This document shows positions 26,586-34,911 of a stretch of 64,000 bases of DNA, in pieces. Position 1 is the stretch's first letter. Each line of letters begins with the position of its first letter. Position numbers and translations under genes: made by a program. Origin of the DNA: Flavobacterium sp. KJJ. Lineage in GTDB: Bacteria; Bacteroidota; Bacteroidia; Flavobacteriales; Flavobacteriaceae. The stretch is from contig NZ_JARP01000007.1 of the NCBI RefSeq assembly GCF_000708595.2, positions 310,001-374,000 on the forward strand, in the 5' to 3' direction. The notes beneath the pieces are model-generated. The model searched no databases. It was not told the DNA's origin and was given only the letters and a program-made list of their open reading frames with translations.

Positions 26586-28286
26586 CTATTCCACTAATTC
26601 AACCATTTTAAATTCGCCTTCAACAGCAACTTTAGTCAAACCGTGTTTAGATAAATTTTTCATGGCAGCATCCCATTTTTTACCGCTTAAATTAGCTGTA
26701 ACCTTTAGCTGCGATAAATCCATTTTATTTTCGTTTCCTTTTAGTAAAATGATAATTGTTTTTTCTTCATCGGATAATTCAATAGATTGTTTTTTCTCCG
26801 GACGCATTTGCGGGAATAATAAAACTTCCTGAATTGATGCATTGTTTGTCAAATACATAATCAAACGATCCATTCCAATTCCCATTCCAGATGTTGGAGG
26901 CATACCGTATTCAAGCGCTCTTAAGAAATCTTCATCGATAATTCCATTTGCTTCATCATCACCTTTTGCTGCCAAACGCATTTGATCTTCAAAACGCTCA
27001 CGCTGATCAATTGGATCATTCAATTCAGAATAAGCATTTGCAATTTCTTTACCACAAACCATTAATTCAAAACGTTCTGTAAGTTCAGGATTGTCCCTGT
27101 GCTCTTTACATAAAGGCGACATTTCTTTAGGATAATCCGTGATGAAAGTTGGCTGAATGTAATTTCCTTCGCATTTAGCACCAAAAATTTCATCAATCAA
27201 TTTTCCTTTACCCATTGTTTTATCAACGTCAATTCCCATTCCTCTTGCTGCGTCAAACAATTCTTCTTCGGTTTTTCCAGAAATATCAAAACCAGTAAAA
27301 TGTTTGATAGAATCGGTCATAGTTACACGAGCATATGGTGCTTTAAAGTTAATTTGGTGTTCACCAAAAGTAACTTCGCTTGTTCCGTTTACAGCAATTG
27401 CACAATGTTCTAATAAACCTTCTGCAAATTCCATCATCCAGTTGTAGTCTTTGTAGGCTACATATATTTCCATTGCAGTGAATTCAGGATTATGCGTTCT
27501 GTCCATACCTTCATTTCTAAAGTTTTTCGAGAATTCATAGACACCTTCAAAACCGCCAACAATTAATCTTTTTAAATACAATTCGTTTGCAATACGCATA
27601 TAAAGCGGAATATCAAGCGAATTATGGTGGGTGATAAACGGACGCGCTGCAGCTCCACCTGCAATTGGCTGTAAAACCGGAGTTTCAACTTCAAGGTATC
27701 CAGCATTATTAAAATAACCACGCATCGCGCTAAATAACTTTGTGCGTTTGATAAAATTTTCTTTTACTTGCGGATTCACTGTTAAATCTACATAACGCAT
27801 TCTGTAACGTAATTCTGGGTCATTAAAAGCATCGTGTACGTTTCCTTCTTCATCAACTTTCGGCAAAGGAAGCGGACGCAAAGTTTTACTCAAAAAAGTA
27901 AAGCCATTAACACGAATACATTTAGCACCAACTTGTGTAGTAAACAATTCACCTTCAATACCAATAAAGTCACCTAAATCAGTTAGTTTTTTAAATACCG
28001 TGTTGTATAAAGTTTTATCATCACCTTCACACAAAACATCGCGATTCACGTACAATTGAATACGTCCTTCGCTATCTTGCAACTCAGCAAAACAAGCTTT
28101 TCCTTGATCTCTGACACTCATCAAACGTCCGGCAACGATAACCTTCTTACCTTCTTCAAAAGACTCCTTAATTTGCTTAGAAGTATGATTTACAGGAAAA
28201 AGATTAGCTGGATAAGGATTGATTCCTAAGTTGCGTAAGTTTTGAAGTTTTTCTCTTCGGATGATTTCTTGTTCTGATAATGCCAT
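26586..28286 (-). CDS. lysS: Lysyl-tRNA synthetase, class II
   Basis: 566 aa. N-terminal OB-fold anticodon-binding domain (about 50-165), then the class II core: motif 2 FRNEGMDRTHNPEFT and motif 3 GMGIGMDRLIMYLT. About 65 residues longer at the C-terminus than E. coli LysS. The extension (about 500-566, from SIELSDEEKTIIILL) looks like a small helical, winged-helix-like domain, a feature I associate with Bacteroidota LysS. The start has only a short leader behind a TATCTTTG promoter element. Confidence 0.96.
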   Translation of the reverse strand: MALSEQEIIRREKLQNLRNLGINPYPANLFPVNHTSKQIKESFEEGKKVIVAGRLMSVRDQGKACFAELQDSEGRIQLYVNRDVLCEGDDKTLYNTVFKKLTDLGDFIGIEGELFTTQVGAKCIRVNGFTFLSKTLRPLPLPKVDEEGNVHDAFNDPELRYRMRYVDLTVNPQVKENFIKRTKLFSAMRGYFNNAGYLEVETPVLQPIAGGAAARPFITHHNSLDIPLYMRIANELYLKRLIVGGFEGVYEFSKNFRNEGMDRTHNPEFTAMEIYVAYKDYNWMMEFAEGLLEHCAIAVNGTSEVTFGEHQINFKAPYARVTMTDSIKHFTGFDISGKTEEELFDAARGMGIDVDKTMGKGKLIDEIFGAKCEGNYIQPTFITDYPKEMSPLCKEHRDNPELTERFELMVCGKEIANAYSELNDPIDQRERFEDQMRLAAKGDDEANGIIDEDFLRALEYGMPPTSGMGIGMDRLIMYLTNNASIQEVLLFPQMRPEKKQSIELSDEEKTIIILLKGNENKMDLSQLKVTANLSGKKWDAAMKNLSKHGLTKVAVEGEFKMVELVE

Positions 28287-28308
28287 TTTGTGCTCTTTTT
28301 TAAGTGTG

Positions 28309-28316
28309 CAAAGATA
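28309..28316 (-). promoter_or_regulatory. Promoter -7 element of lysS
   Basis: TATCTTTG on the minus strand, exact TAnnTTTG, 22 nt upstream of the lysS ATG. No clear -33 box. Confidence 0.55.
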
Positions 28317-28392
28317 AAGAAAAGAATGCAGATTTTAGAATGCAGATTTTAGATTTTTTATAGCAGTAATTTACGGGATTTCAATTACGTTC

Positions 28393-28417
28393 AGTCCCGC
28401 TCCCAAAGCCTCGGGAC
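28393..28417. repeat. 25-nt palindromic intergenic repeat, copy 2
   Basis: AGTCCCG...CGGGAC with a 6-bp stem (GTCCCG/CGGGAC). 21 of 25 bases match the copy at 16748-16772. Lies between the divergent lysS and lipoprotein genes. Confidence 0.7.
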
Positions 28418-28529
28418 AATGTGTCTTTTTTATAGAAAAAACAAAAAGGATACCGCTTTTATCAGAGCTAAATGACAAAATTTTGTTTTAAAAGATGACT
28501 TAGCTTGAATGTTGATTAAATAAAAAACC

Positions 28530-28561
28530 TCAGTATCTTAGCAACTCAGAATCTTAGAATC
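28530..28561. repeat. 8-bp tandem array, second locus
   Basis: Four units TCAGTATC, TTAGCAAC, TCAGAATC, TTAGAATC, ending 9 nt before the ATG of the next lipoprotein gene. Same consensus (TYAGNANC) as the array at 7457-7496. Confidence 0.7.
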
Positions 28562-28570
28562 TTTCAAAAA

Positions 28571-29287
28571 ATGAATAAACTAGCAATCTTTTTATTTTTA
28601 ATTCTCCTTTCAAGCTGTCAGATTACCGAGACGCTCCATCTCAATCCAGACGGAAGCGGCAATATTGAAATTTATAGCCTTCGTGATGAAAACAGTGTTG
28701 AACAGCTAGGAAGAGCAAATTTCAGATCTGAAAAATTTAGAGATACAACATTTACTTTTCAAGATTATATTACAAAATATCACGAAACTTTTGTTAAATA
28801 TAGCAAAGCTGACCAAGCATTATTTCAGCAACATGCCAATGTTAAAATGCAGATAAAAGCAGATCCAGTTCAAATGGAAAATTACAATATTGTTTCTTTT
28901 GATTTCAAGAAATTAGATGAAATACCAAATGTTTATGAAAGTCTTGGGTTATCAAATTCTCTGAAAGAAAATTATCCGATATCAAGTCGGTTTTTTAAAA
29001 TAAGATACACTTTTGACGGAACTGTTTTTAAAAGGAATGTTGTGATTCTTGATCAAGAAAAATTCGATCAAGAAAAAAAAGAAATTGAGGAAAGAAAAAA
29101 AGTATATTCTAAATATAAATTGACACAATCTTATACGCTCAAATACTTCTTTCCTAAAAAAATAAAATCGGTTTCAAATGAAAAAGCAATTCTCAGTGCT
29201 GATAAAAAATCTCTTATGATAGAATTTCAGCTTTCAGATTGTGTACAAAATCCTGAAATATCAAATCTCGAAGTGGTTTTAGAATAA
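28571..29287 (+). CDS. Hypothetical lipoprotein, paralogue A
   Basis: 238 aa. Signal MNKLAIFLFLILLSSC (lipobox LSSC, Cys16). It begins with TETLHLNPDGSGNIEIY, and its C-terminal block YTLKYFFPKKIKSVSN...LSADKKSLMIEFQLSD aligns with the next gene product (YIIKYHFPKRIKKVSN...FSDDRKSITIQYPFTD). I do not recognise a named family. The TE-hydrophobic-NxxGxG opening resembles lipoproteins of the LppM type, but that is weak. The 8-bp repeat array lies immediately upstream of its ATG. Confidence 0.65.
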   Translation: MNKLAIFLFLILLSSCQITETLHLNPDGSGNIEIYSLRDENSVEQLGRANFRSEKFRDTTFTFQDYITKYHETFVKYSKADQALFQQHANVKMQIKADPVQMENYNIVSFDFKKLDEIPNVYESLGLSNSLKENYPISSRFFKIRYTFDGTVFKRNVVILDQEKFDQEKKEIEERKKVYSKYKLTQSYTLKYFFPKKIKSVSNEKAILSADKKSLMIEFQLSDCVQNPEISNLEVVLE

Positions 29288-29459
29288 ATTATGGCTTACA
29301 GATTTTTTTGTAATAAAAACTTTGAAAAAGTTCCATCTAAATAACCTGCACTATTCCGTTTAAATGATTTAAATGAGTAGGCAATGTTCACATAAAGATT
29401 AAACAAATCAACAATTAAACATTTTGAAAAGACTTCGTATCTTTGATAAAAAATTAACC

Positions 29460-30215
29460 ATGATGAAATTATATAAAGTACTTAGTTTTTCTTTTTTATT
29501 AGCTGCGCTCACAAGCTGTACTTTTACCGAAAATATTTATGTAAACGATAACGGAACTGGAAAGTATGCTATCGATCTAGATGGTTCCGCACTTATGGAG
29601 ATGGCTGGAGATCAAGTAGGAAGTCAAATGGGAGCCGATGGCAAAAAATCAATCGATTCTACTTTTACCTTCAAACAATTATTTGCAGATAAAAAAGACA
29701 GTATTGCAAAAATGTCTCCTGAAGCCCAAAAAGAACTTAAAAAGCTTGAAAATTTTGTAGTTAATACTAAAATGGACGCTGAAAAAAAGCAATTTTTAAT
29801 GACGCTTGCAACTGATTTTAAAAGTGTAGGCGACCTTCAAGATATATTGCAATCGATGAATGCAATTCAAAAACTAGAAACTGGCAGTAATCCAGCAACA
29901 CCTCTTCCGGCTGGTTTGGGAGATAATAAAAGTAAATTGAGTTATACTTATGATGGAAAAAAATTTACACGTAAAGCCGTTATTGACAAACAAAAACTGG
30001 CAGAAAAAGTAAAAGATTCTGCAGATATGTCTAAAATGATTTTTGCATCATCAAATTATATCATCAAATATCATTTTCCTAAACGAATCAAAAAAGTATC
30101 AAACCCAAATGCTTTGTTTAGCGACGATAGAAAATCAATTACAATTCAATACCCTTTCACGGATTATATGGAGAATCCTGACAAACTCAACTTTGAAGTC
30201 GAGTTTGAAAAATAA
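29460..30215 (+). CDS. Hypothetical lipoprotein, paralogue B
   Basis: About 251 aa with start at one of two adjacent ATGs (29460 or 29463). A longer frame from a TTG at 29424 would spoil the signal peptide. Lipobox LTSC closes the signal LYKVLSFSFLLAALTSC. The mature protein starts TFTENIYVNDNGTGKYAIDLDG and shares its opening and C-terminal blocks with paralogue A, so the two are a tandem duplication. A Lys/Glu-rich, probably helical middle part separates the conserved ends. lipB follows after 5 nt and is likely in the same transcript. Confidence 0.68.
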   Translation: MMKLYKVLSFSFLLAALTSCTFTENIYVNDNGTGKYAIDLDGSALMEMAGDQVGSQMGADGKKSIDSTFTFKQLFADKKDSIAKMSPEAQKELKKLENFVVNTKMDAEKKQFLMTLATDFKSVGDLQDILQSMNAIQKLETGSNPATPLPAGLGDNKSKLSYTYDGKKFTRKAVIDKQKLAEKVKDSADMSKMIFASSNYIIKYHFPKRIKKVSNPNALFSDDRKSITIQYPFTDYMENPDKLNFEVEFEK

Positions 30216-30220
30216 TTAAA

Positions 30221-30922
30221 ATGAACAAAAAAATTCAACTTCAAGATTTAGGAAGTAAAGATTATAAATCGACTTGGGAATACCAAGAACAACTTTTTGC
30301 ATCGATAGTCGACCTAAAAATCAAAAATAGAAGAGAAGAACTAGACTTGCCGACACCTAATTATTTGCTTTTTGTAGAACATCCGCATGTTTATACTTTA
30401 GGGAAAAGTGGCGATTTAGAGAATTTATTATTAAACGAAAAACAGCTCGAAGCAAAAGGAGCCACTTTCTATAAAATCAACCGCGGAGGCGATATTACAT
30501 ATCACGGACCTGGACAAATTGTTGGATATCCGATTTTGGATTTAGAAAATTTCTTCACTGATATTCATAAATATTTGAGATTTCTAGAAGAATCTATTAT
30601 TTTAACTTTAGAAGAATACGGATTGAAATGTGGCAGAAGCGAAGGCGAAACAGGTGTTTGGCTTGATGTAGGAACTCCGTTTGCGCGTAAAATCTGCGCA
30701 TTGGGAGTAAGAGCGTCACGCTGGGTAACCATGCACGGATTTGCTTTAAATGTAAACGTAGATTTAGGTTATTTTGATAATATTATTCCGTGTGGGATTC
30801 GCGGAAAAGGCGTAACTTCTTTGCAAGTTGAACTTGGTGTAGAAAAAGTTGATGAAGAAGAAGTGAAATCTAAAATCATAAAACATTTAACTAATTTATT
30901 TGAAGCTGAATTTATTAAATAA
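30221..30922 (+). CDS. lipB: Octanoyl-[acyl-carrier-protein]-protein N-octanoyltransferase
   Basis: 233 aa. Transfers octanoyl from ACP to lipoyl domains, the first step of endogenous lipoate synthesis. RGGDITYHGPGQ (residues 88-99) forms the substrate pocket. Lys157 in ARKICALGV and Cys191 in IIPCGIRGKGVTS are the catalytic Lys/Cys pair. It begins 5 nt after the lipoprotein gene. lipA is not in the window. Confidence 0.96.
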   Translation: MNKKIQLQDLGSKDYKSTWEYQEQLFASIVDLKIKNRREELDLPTPNYLLFVEHPHVYTLGKSGDLENLLLNEKQLEAKGATFYKINRGGDITYHGPGQIVGYPILDLENFFTDIHKYLRFLEESIILTLEEYGLKCGRSEGETGVWLDVGTPFARKICALGVRASRWVTMHGFALNVNVDLGYFDNIIPCGIRGKGVTSLQVELGVEKVDEEEVKSKIIKHLTNLFEAEFIK

Positions 30923-30940
30923 GCTTTTAGAAGATAGAGT

Positions 30941-31756
30941 ATGAAAAATGCTGAAGAAAATAACAATTACAGAATTGCAGTTCCTTCAGCATTTGAAACT
31001 GTTTTTTCTCATTTTTACTTCGCCGAAAATAAAACTTCACTTCCAATAACTAAAACATTATTACCGAGTTTTCAAACTATTTTGGTTTTTAACTTCGGAA
31101 CAAAATCATCGTTAAAATCGAATCAAAACAGTATTCTTGAAGTTGAAAAATGCATTGTTCTAGGACCAATAAAACATGCTTTTAGCTATACTTTAGAACC
31201 AAATTCAGAGATTTTAGTGGCTAATTTCAAAGAAGATGCTTTCTATAGATTCTTTGGAAATGCACTTTTTGACTCATTGCCCATTCATCCAGATGATTTA
31301 ATAAATGAAAATTGTTTTAATCTTTTATGGGAAGATCTTCAAAAGCTTTCTGATACGAAAGAACGTGTCGATTATATCTTAAATTTCTGCAAGCCTTATT
31401 TAAGAGAACAAAATGCAATTACAATGCTTTTAAAGGATTTTCAGGATGAGAATTTAGACCCTATTAAAGTGATCGCTTCGCAGATAAATCAGACGGAAAG
31501 AAATATTCAGCTTCACCAAAAAAAGATTTTTGGTTATACCATTAAAGAAATGAATCGCTATGATCGGTTTTTAAAAACAGTCAATCAAATACAGCAAAAT
31601 ATACTTAACGATTCAAAAACGGATTGGCTGACGATTGTGGATCAATTTGGTTATTATGATCAAAGTCAGCTTATTCATGATTTTAAATATTACATGAATA
31701 TCTCACCAACAAAATTCCTGAAATTCCAGAGCGATATCTGCAGCTCAAAAGGATAA
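30941..31756 (+). CDS. AraC family transcriptional regulator
   Basis: 271 aa. The N-terminal part (about 1-150) is a cupin-like sensing region without recognisable ligand residues. The C-terminal part (about 165-268) holds the two helix-turn-helix motifs of AraC/XylS, including ASQINQTERNIQLHQKKIFGYT and FGYYDQSQLIHDFKYYMNISPTKF. It lies upstream of, and in the same direction as, the flavodoxin-fold reductase gene, which may be its target (gap 81 nt). Confidence 0.85.
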   Translation: MKNAEENNNYRIAVPSAFETVFSHFYFAENKTSLPITKTLLPSFQTILVFNFGTKSSLKSNQNSILEVEKCIVLGPIKHAFSYTLEPNSEILVANFKEDAFYRFFGNALFDSLPIHPDDLINENCFNLLWEDLQKLSDTKERVDYILNFCKPYLREQNAITMLLKDFQDENLDPIKVIASQINQTERNIQLHQKKIFGYTIKEMNRYDRFLKTVNQIQQNILNDSKTDWLTIVDQFGYYDQSQLIHDFKYYMNISPTKFLKFQSDICSSKG

Positions 31757-31837
31757 TTATAGCGATTTCGTTTTCTTACAATTGTTGCCAAAAGCTTCGT
31801 TTTACATTTGTCATGTTCAATCTTAAAAATAGAAAAC

Positions 31838-32437
31838 ATGAAAAATTTAATTATTTACGCACATCCAAATCCAGCAAGTTTAAATTATTTTTTTAAACAA
31901 ACGGTTTTAGAAAGTCTTCAGGAATCTGGACAAGAAATTATTGTTCGTGATTTAAATGAAATGAATTTTAATCCGGTTTTATCTCTCGAAGATATGAACG
32001 GACAAAGAATGGGAAAGGTTAGCGCTGATGTAAAAACAGAACAAGATTTTATTAGCTGGACAGATCGAATTATTTTTATTTACCCAATTTGGTGGACAGG
32101 AATGCCGGCAATTATGAAAGGTTATATTGATCGCGTTTTTAGTTACGGATTTGTTTATCGATACGATCAAGGCATTCAAAAAGGCTTGCTAACCGCAAAA
32201 CAGACTATTATCATAAATTCTCACGGAAAATCGAATGCAGAATATGAGGCCATGGGAATGGATAAAGCCTTGGTTTTAACTTCAGACACTGGGATTTTCA
32301 ACTATTGCGGATTAGAAATCAAAAAGCATTTTTATTTTGATAAAGCAGATAGAGCTTCGGCAGAAAATATTTCAGAATGGGAAGATCAAATTAAATTGGC
32401 TTTTAAATTCAAAGATGAAGTCTCTGTTGTTGGATAG
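31838..32437 (+). CDS. NAD(P)H-dependent flavodoxin-fold oxidoreductase (MdaB/KefF-like)
   Basis: 199 aa from MKNLIIYAHPNPASLN. An upstream TTG extension is rejected. The first strand and FMN phosphate loop AHPNPASLNYFF, then FIYPIWWTGMPAIMKGYIDRVFSYGF, match the NQO/MdaB/KefF flavoproteins that reduce quinones or gate efflux. The neighbouring AraC-type regulator suggests control by an electrophile or quinone, which is an inference. Confidence 0.85.
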   Translation: MKNLIIYAHPNPASLNYFFKQTVLESLQESGQEIIVRDLNEMNFNPVLSLEDMNGQRMGKVSADVKTEQDFISWTDRIIFIYPIWWTGMPAIMKGYIDRVFSYGFVYRYDQGIQKGLLTAKQTIIINSHGKSNAEYEAMGMDKALVLTSDTGIFNYCGLEIKKHFYFDKADRASAENISEWEDQIKLAFKFKDEVSVVG

Positions 32438-32548
32438 AATTTATTTTAAAATAAAATGTGGAAAATGTAAAAATGATTTGTCGCGAATCAAGATTTTAAA
32501 TTGACAGCAAATTATGTAAGATTGATGGTTTTGTAGCGTTTTTTATCC

Positions 32549-32556
32549 TAAATTTG
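32549..32556 (+). promoter_or_regulatory. Promoter -7 element of the NTF2-like gene
   Basis: TAAATTTG, exact TAnnTTTG, 47 nt upstream of the ATG at 32604. Upstream TTG candidates lie 15 and 24 nt away, neither at ideal spacing. Confidence 0.45.
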
Positions 32557-32603
32557 GTTATATACTTTTATTGAAAGCTTAACTAAATCTAATTTAATGA
32601 CTT

Positions 32604-33455
32604 ATGAGAAAAATCTACTTTATTTGCTTCCTTCTTATGATGAATATTCTTTTTGCTCAAAAGAAGGATAAATTAACTCCAATAGAGGTTTATGAAAAAG
32701 TATGGCAAGAGCACAATAGTGATGCAAGGTTAAAATTAATTAAAACAATTTGGCTCGAAGACAGTACTTTTGAAGATCCTTCTGCATCAATAAAAGGATC
32801 GGTGGCATTTAATAATGTGGTCAATGAATTTTATAAAAAATTTCCTGATGCAGTATTAATTTCCGGACCAAAAGTTACGAAAGATAATTATGTGAGCTGG
32901 GATTGGAAAATTCAAGATTCAAAAAACAAACTTATAATGAGAGGACGTGAGTTTGCCAGATTAAATGGCAAAGGTCAAGTAAGTAAAATTATTAGTTTTT
33001 GGAATTCGGAAGTTAGTTTAACTGAATCTGAAATTTTACAAAATTTAGAAAATGATAATTATAAAGTTGTAGCAAAGTATTTTGAATCTCTTTTTAAGAC
33101 TAGAGATTTTACTGCAATAGCATCTATAATTGAGGAAGGAGCAATTTACAGTCAAGCTGAAGGATTGCCGTACGGAGGAACTTATGTAGGTTTTAATGAG
33201 TGGACAAAGATGTATGCAAAATCTAGTGAGTTTTTTGATTTAGAAATAGAAAAAGAGCCAACTTATTTTAGCAATGCAGCAAAAAATGAAGTTATTATTT
33301 ATTTCACCATAAAATGCAAAGCAAAAAAATCTGGGAAAACACTTTCAATGCCAATTTCAGAACATTTTGATTTAAAAAATGGAAAAATAACTGCAATCAG
33401 ACCATTTTATTTTGATACCAAACAATTTGCAGAATTTTTAAAAAGCAGAAAATAA
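32604..33455 (+). CDS. Exported NTF2/SnoaL-like protein with two domains
   Basis: 283 aa. Signal peptide MRKIYFICFLLMMNILFAQ. Two NTF2-like alpha+beta units: about residues 25-145 (SnoaL-like, DDSTFEDPSASIKG-type opening) and about 150-283 (KVVAKYFESLFKTRDFTAIASII...ISEHFDLKNGKITAIRPFYFD). The ISEHFDLKNGKI motif is typical of the fold. No catalytic residues can be assigned. Function unknown. A strong terminator follows. Confidence 0.65.
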   Translation: MRKIYFICFLLMMNILFAQKKDKLTPIEVYEKVWQEHNSDARLKLIKTIWLEDSTFEDPSASIKGSVAFNNVVNEFYKKFPDAVLISGPKVTKDNYVSWDWKIQDSKNKLIMRGREFARLNGKGQVSKIISFWNSEVSLTESEILQNLENDNYKVVAKYFESLFKTRDFTAIASIIEEGAIYSQAEGLPYGGTYVGFNEWTKMYAKSSEFFDLEIEKEPTYFSNAAKNEVIIYFTIKCKAKKSGKTLSMPISEHFDLKNGKITAIRPFYFDTKQFAEFLKSRK

Positions 33456-33510
33456 TATGTAATCATAATTACATTGATTTTCCTATTTTGATACTAAATA
33501 TATTATAGGT

Positions 33511-33560
33511 AAAACAACACAACAGGCTTTTCAATTTTGAAAAGCCTGTTGTGTTGTTTT
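33511..33560. terminator. 22-bp perfect inverted repeat, bidirectional terminator
   Basis: Arms 33511-33532 and 33539-33560 are perfectly complementary over 22 bp with a 6-nt loop (AATTTT), and contain AACAGGCTTTTC/GAAAAGCCTGTT. It ends two bases inside the rnhB stop codon. T-rich ends on both strands. Serves the convergent NTF2-like and rnhB genes. Confidence 0.85.
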
Positions 33561-34218
33561 AGAATTCCAGTTTTAATTGTTCGGGTAAAAGTCTAAAACT
33601 CATTCTATGGTATTTTGTCGTGCCATATTTTTGAATAGCTTCACGATGCTCTTTTGTGGGATAGCCTTTATTCTGTCTCCAATTATACATTGGAAATTCT
33701 TCGTGAATTTGATCCATATATTCGTCTCGATAGGTTTTTGCCAAAATGGAAGCAGCTGCAATACTCAAAAATTTTGCGTCACCTTTTATAATACTTTGAT
33801 TTGGTATCGATTTTAACAGTTCGATTTCTTCGACAGAAAATTGTTTTCCAAAACTATTCTTCAAACCTAATTTAGCGTTCAACGATCGGTTTCCGTCTAC
33901 AATAATATATTCAGGAACATGTTTTAGTTTTAAAATACATTCCTGCATTCCTTTCATCGAGGCATTCAAAATATTTATTTCATCAATTTCATCAGGAAAT
34001 AAATGAGTAACTGAAAAGCAAACGGCATGTTGTTCGATAATTGGTTTTAATTGAAATCTTATTTTTTCAGATAATTGTTTACTGTCAGTTAAAACTTCAT
34101 GTTCAAAATCTGCCGGCAGAATTATAGCTGCGGCAGTTACAGGTCCGGCAAGACAGCCACGACCAGCTTCATCCGTTCCAGTTTCTAAAATAAATCCAGA
34201 AAAATTTCTTTCAAGCAT
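33559..34218 (-). CDS. rnhB: Ribonuclease HII
   Basis: 219 aa. Cuts RNA in RNA-DNA hybrids and at single ribonucleotides. Catalytic acids: Asp16 and Glu17 in GTDEAGRG, Asp108 in IIVDGN, with a further acid expected near residue 130. GDAKFLSIAAASILAKTYRD is the family's conserved helix. Usual length. The stop codon overlaps the end of the big terminator hairpin. Confidence 0.96.
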   Translation of the reverse strand: MLERNFSGFILETGTDEAGRGCLAGPVTAAAIILPADFEHEVLTDSKQLSEKIRFQLKPIIEQHAVCFSVTHLFPDEIDEINILNASMKGMQECILKLKHVPEYIIVDGNRSLNAKLGLKNSFGKQFSVEEIELLKSIPNQSIIKGDAKFLSIAAASILAKTYRDEYMDQIHEEFPMYNWRQNKGYPTKEHREAIQKYGTTKYHRMSFRLLPEQLKLEF

Positions 34219-34624
34219 TTATGTTGAATTTTTTAATTGACAAATATTAAAAATTTTTCTTCTAAATCAACAATGATTAAGAAATGAAATTATTTGATTT
34301 AGTAAAAATCAAGCAAAAGCAAGAGTTTTTAGAAAATTTCAATTCACTCTTAATAGATTTTAATATGTTTTGAACATAAAATTCAAATCATTTTGATTTT
34401 GCTGTCAAATTTCAAATTATTTTTCATGTTTAAGTTCAAAAAATAAGGCTTTATTGCTAAAGATTTAACTGTATAATTAGTTTTTTTGTCAGAGTTTTTA
34501 AATTTTATCTTAATAAAATTTATTCGGCATATTTTTTTTTTGGTTTTTTTAAACCAAATCAATTAAAGGAAAACAAAAATCAATGTTTTTCTGAGATTTT
34601 AAGCTTGGTTTTATCAAAACCTCA

Positions 34625-34673
34625 AAAAAGTCGGTTATTTTAATGAAGTTGATAAAAGTAGTCGACTTTTTTT
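34625..34673 (+). terminator. Terminator-like hairpin 240 nt upstream of susC
   Basis: AAAAAGTCG (34625-34633) pairs with CGACTTTTT, with a long 29-nt loop, followed by T7 ending at 34673. No gene precedes it on the plus strand, since rnhB is divergent. It may therefore end a small RNA or a leader. Confidence 0.55.
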
Positions 34674-34852
34674 ATTGGTTTAATTAGGTAAATTTTTAAA
34701 ATGTTAAAATTGTTTAACATTTTAATAGGGTCAAAAATAATTTTAAGATTAAAATAGAATGAAAAGTAGTGTTAAATTTTATATTTAGTTAGATTTTTAA
34801 GGGATATATTAAGGTTTTGTTAATAATCTAAAGAAAATTTAAATTGAAATAG

Positions 34853-34884
34853 TTTGTTATTTTAAGAAATAATTAAGATGTTTG
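34853..34884 (+). promoter_or_regulatory. susC promoter
   Basis: TTTG at 34853-34856, 20-nt spacer, GATGTTTG at 34877-34884 (one mismatch to TAnnTTTG). The spacing matches Bacteroidota promoters. Start codon 27 nt downstream. Confidence 0.6.
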
Positions 34885-34911
34885 TCGCATACTAATTCAA
34901 AATAAATTAAA

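Larger units (their letters stand above)
34219..34911. other. Long AT-rich region between rnhB and susC
   Basis: 693 nt without a coding frame. From left to right: no features to 34530; hairpin TTTGGTTT/AAACCAAA (34539-34558); hairpin GGTTTT/AAAACC (34607-34621); an intrinsic terminator-like hairpin (34625-34673); and the susC promoter (34853-34884). The first three could belong to an untranslated RNA transcribed toward susC. Confidence 0.55.

Noticed and set aside
29424..29459. TTG start 36 nt upstream for lipoprotein paralogue B
   Set aside because: It would add a charged 12-residue extension before a perfect lipoprotein signal. The ATG pair at 29460/29463 is better.
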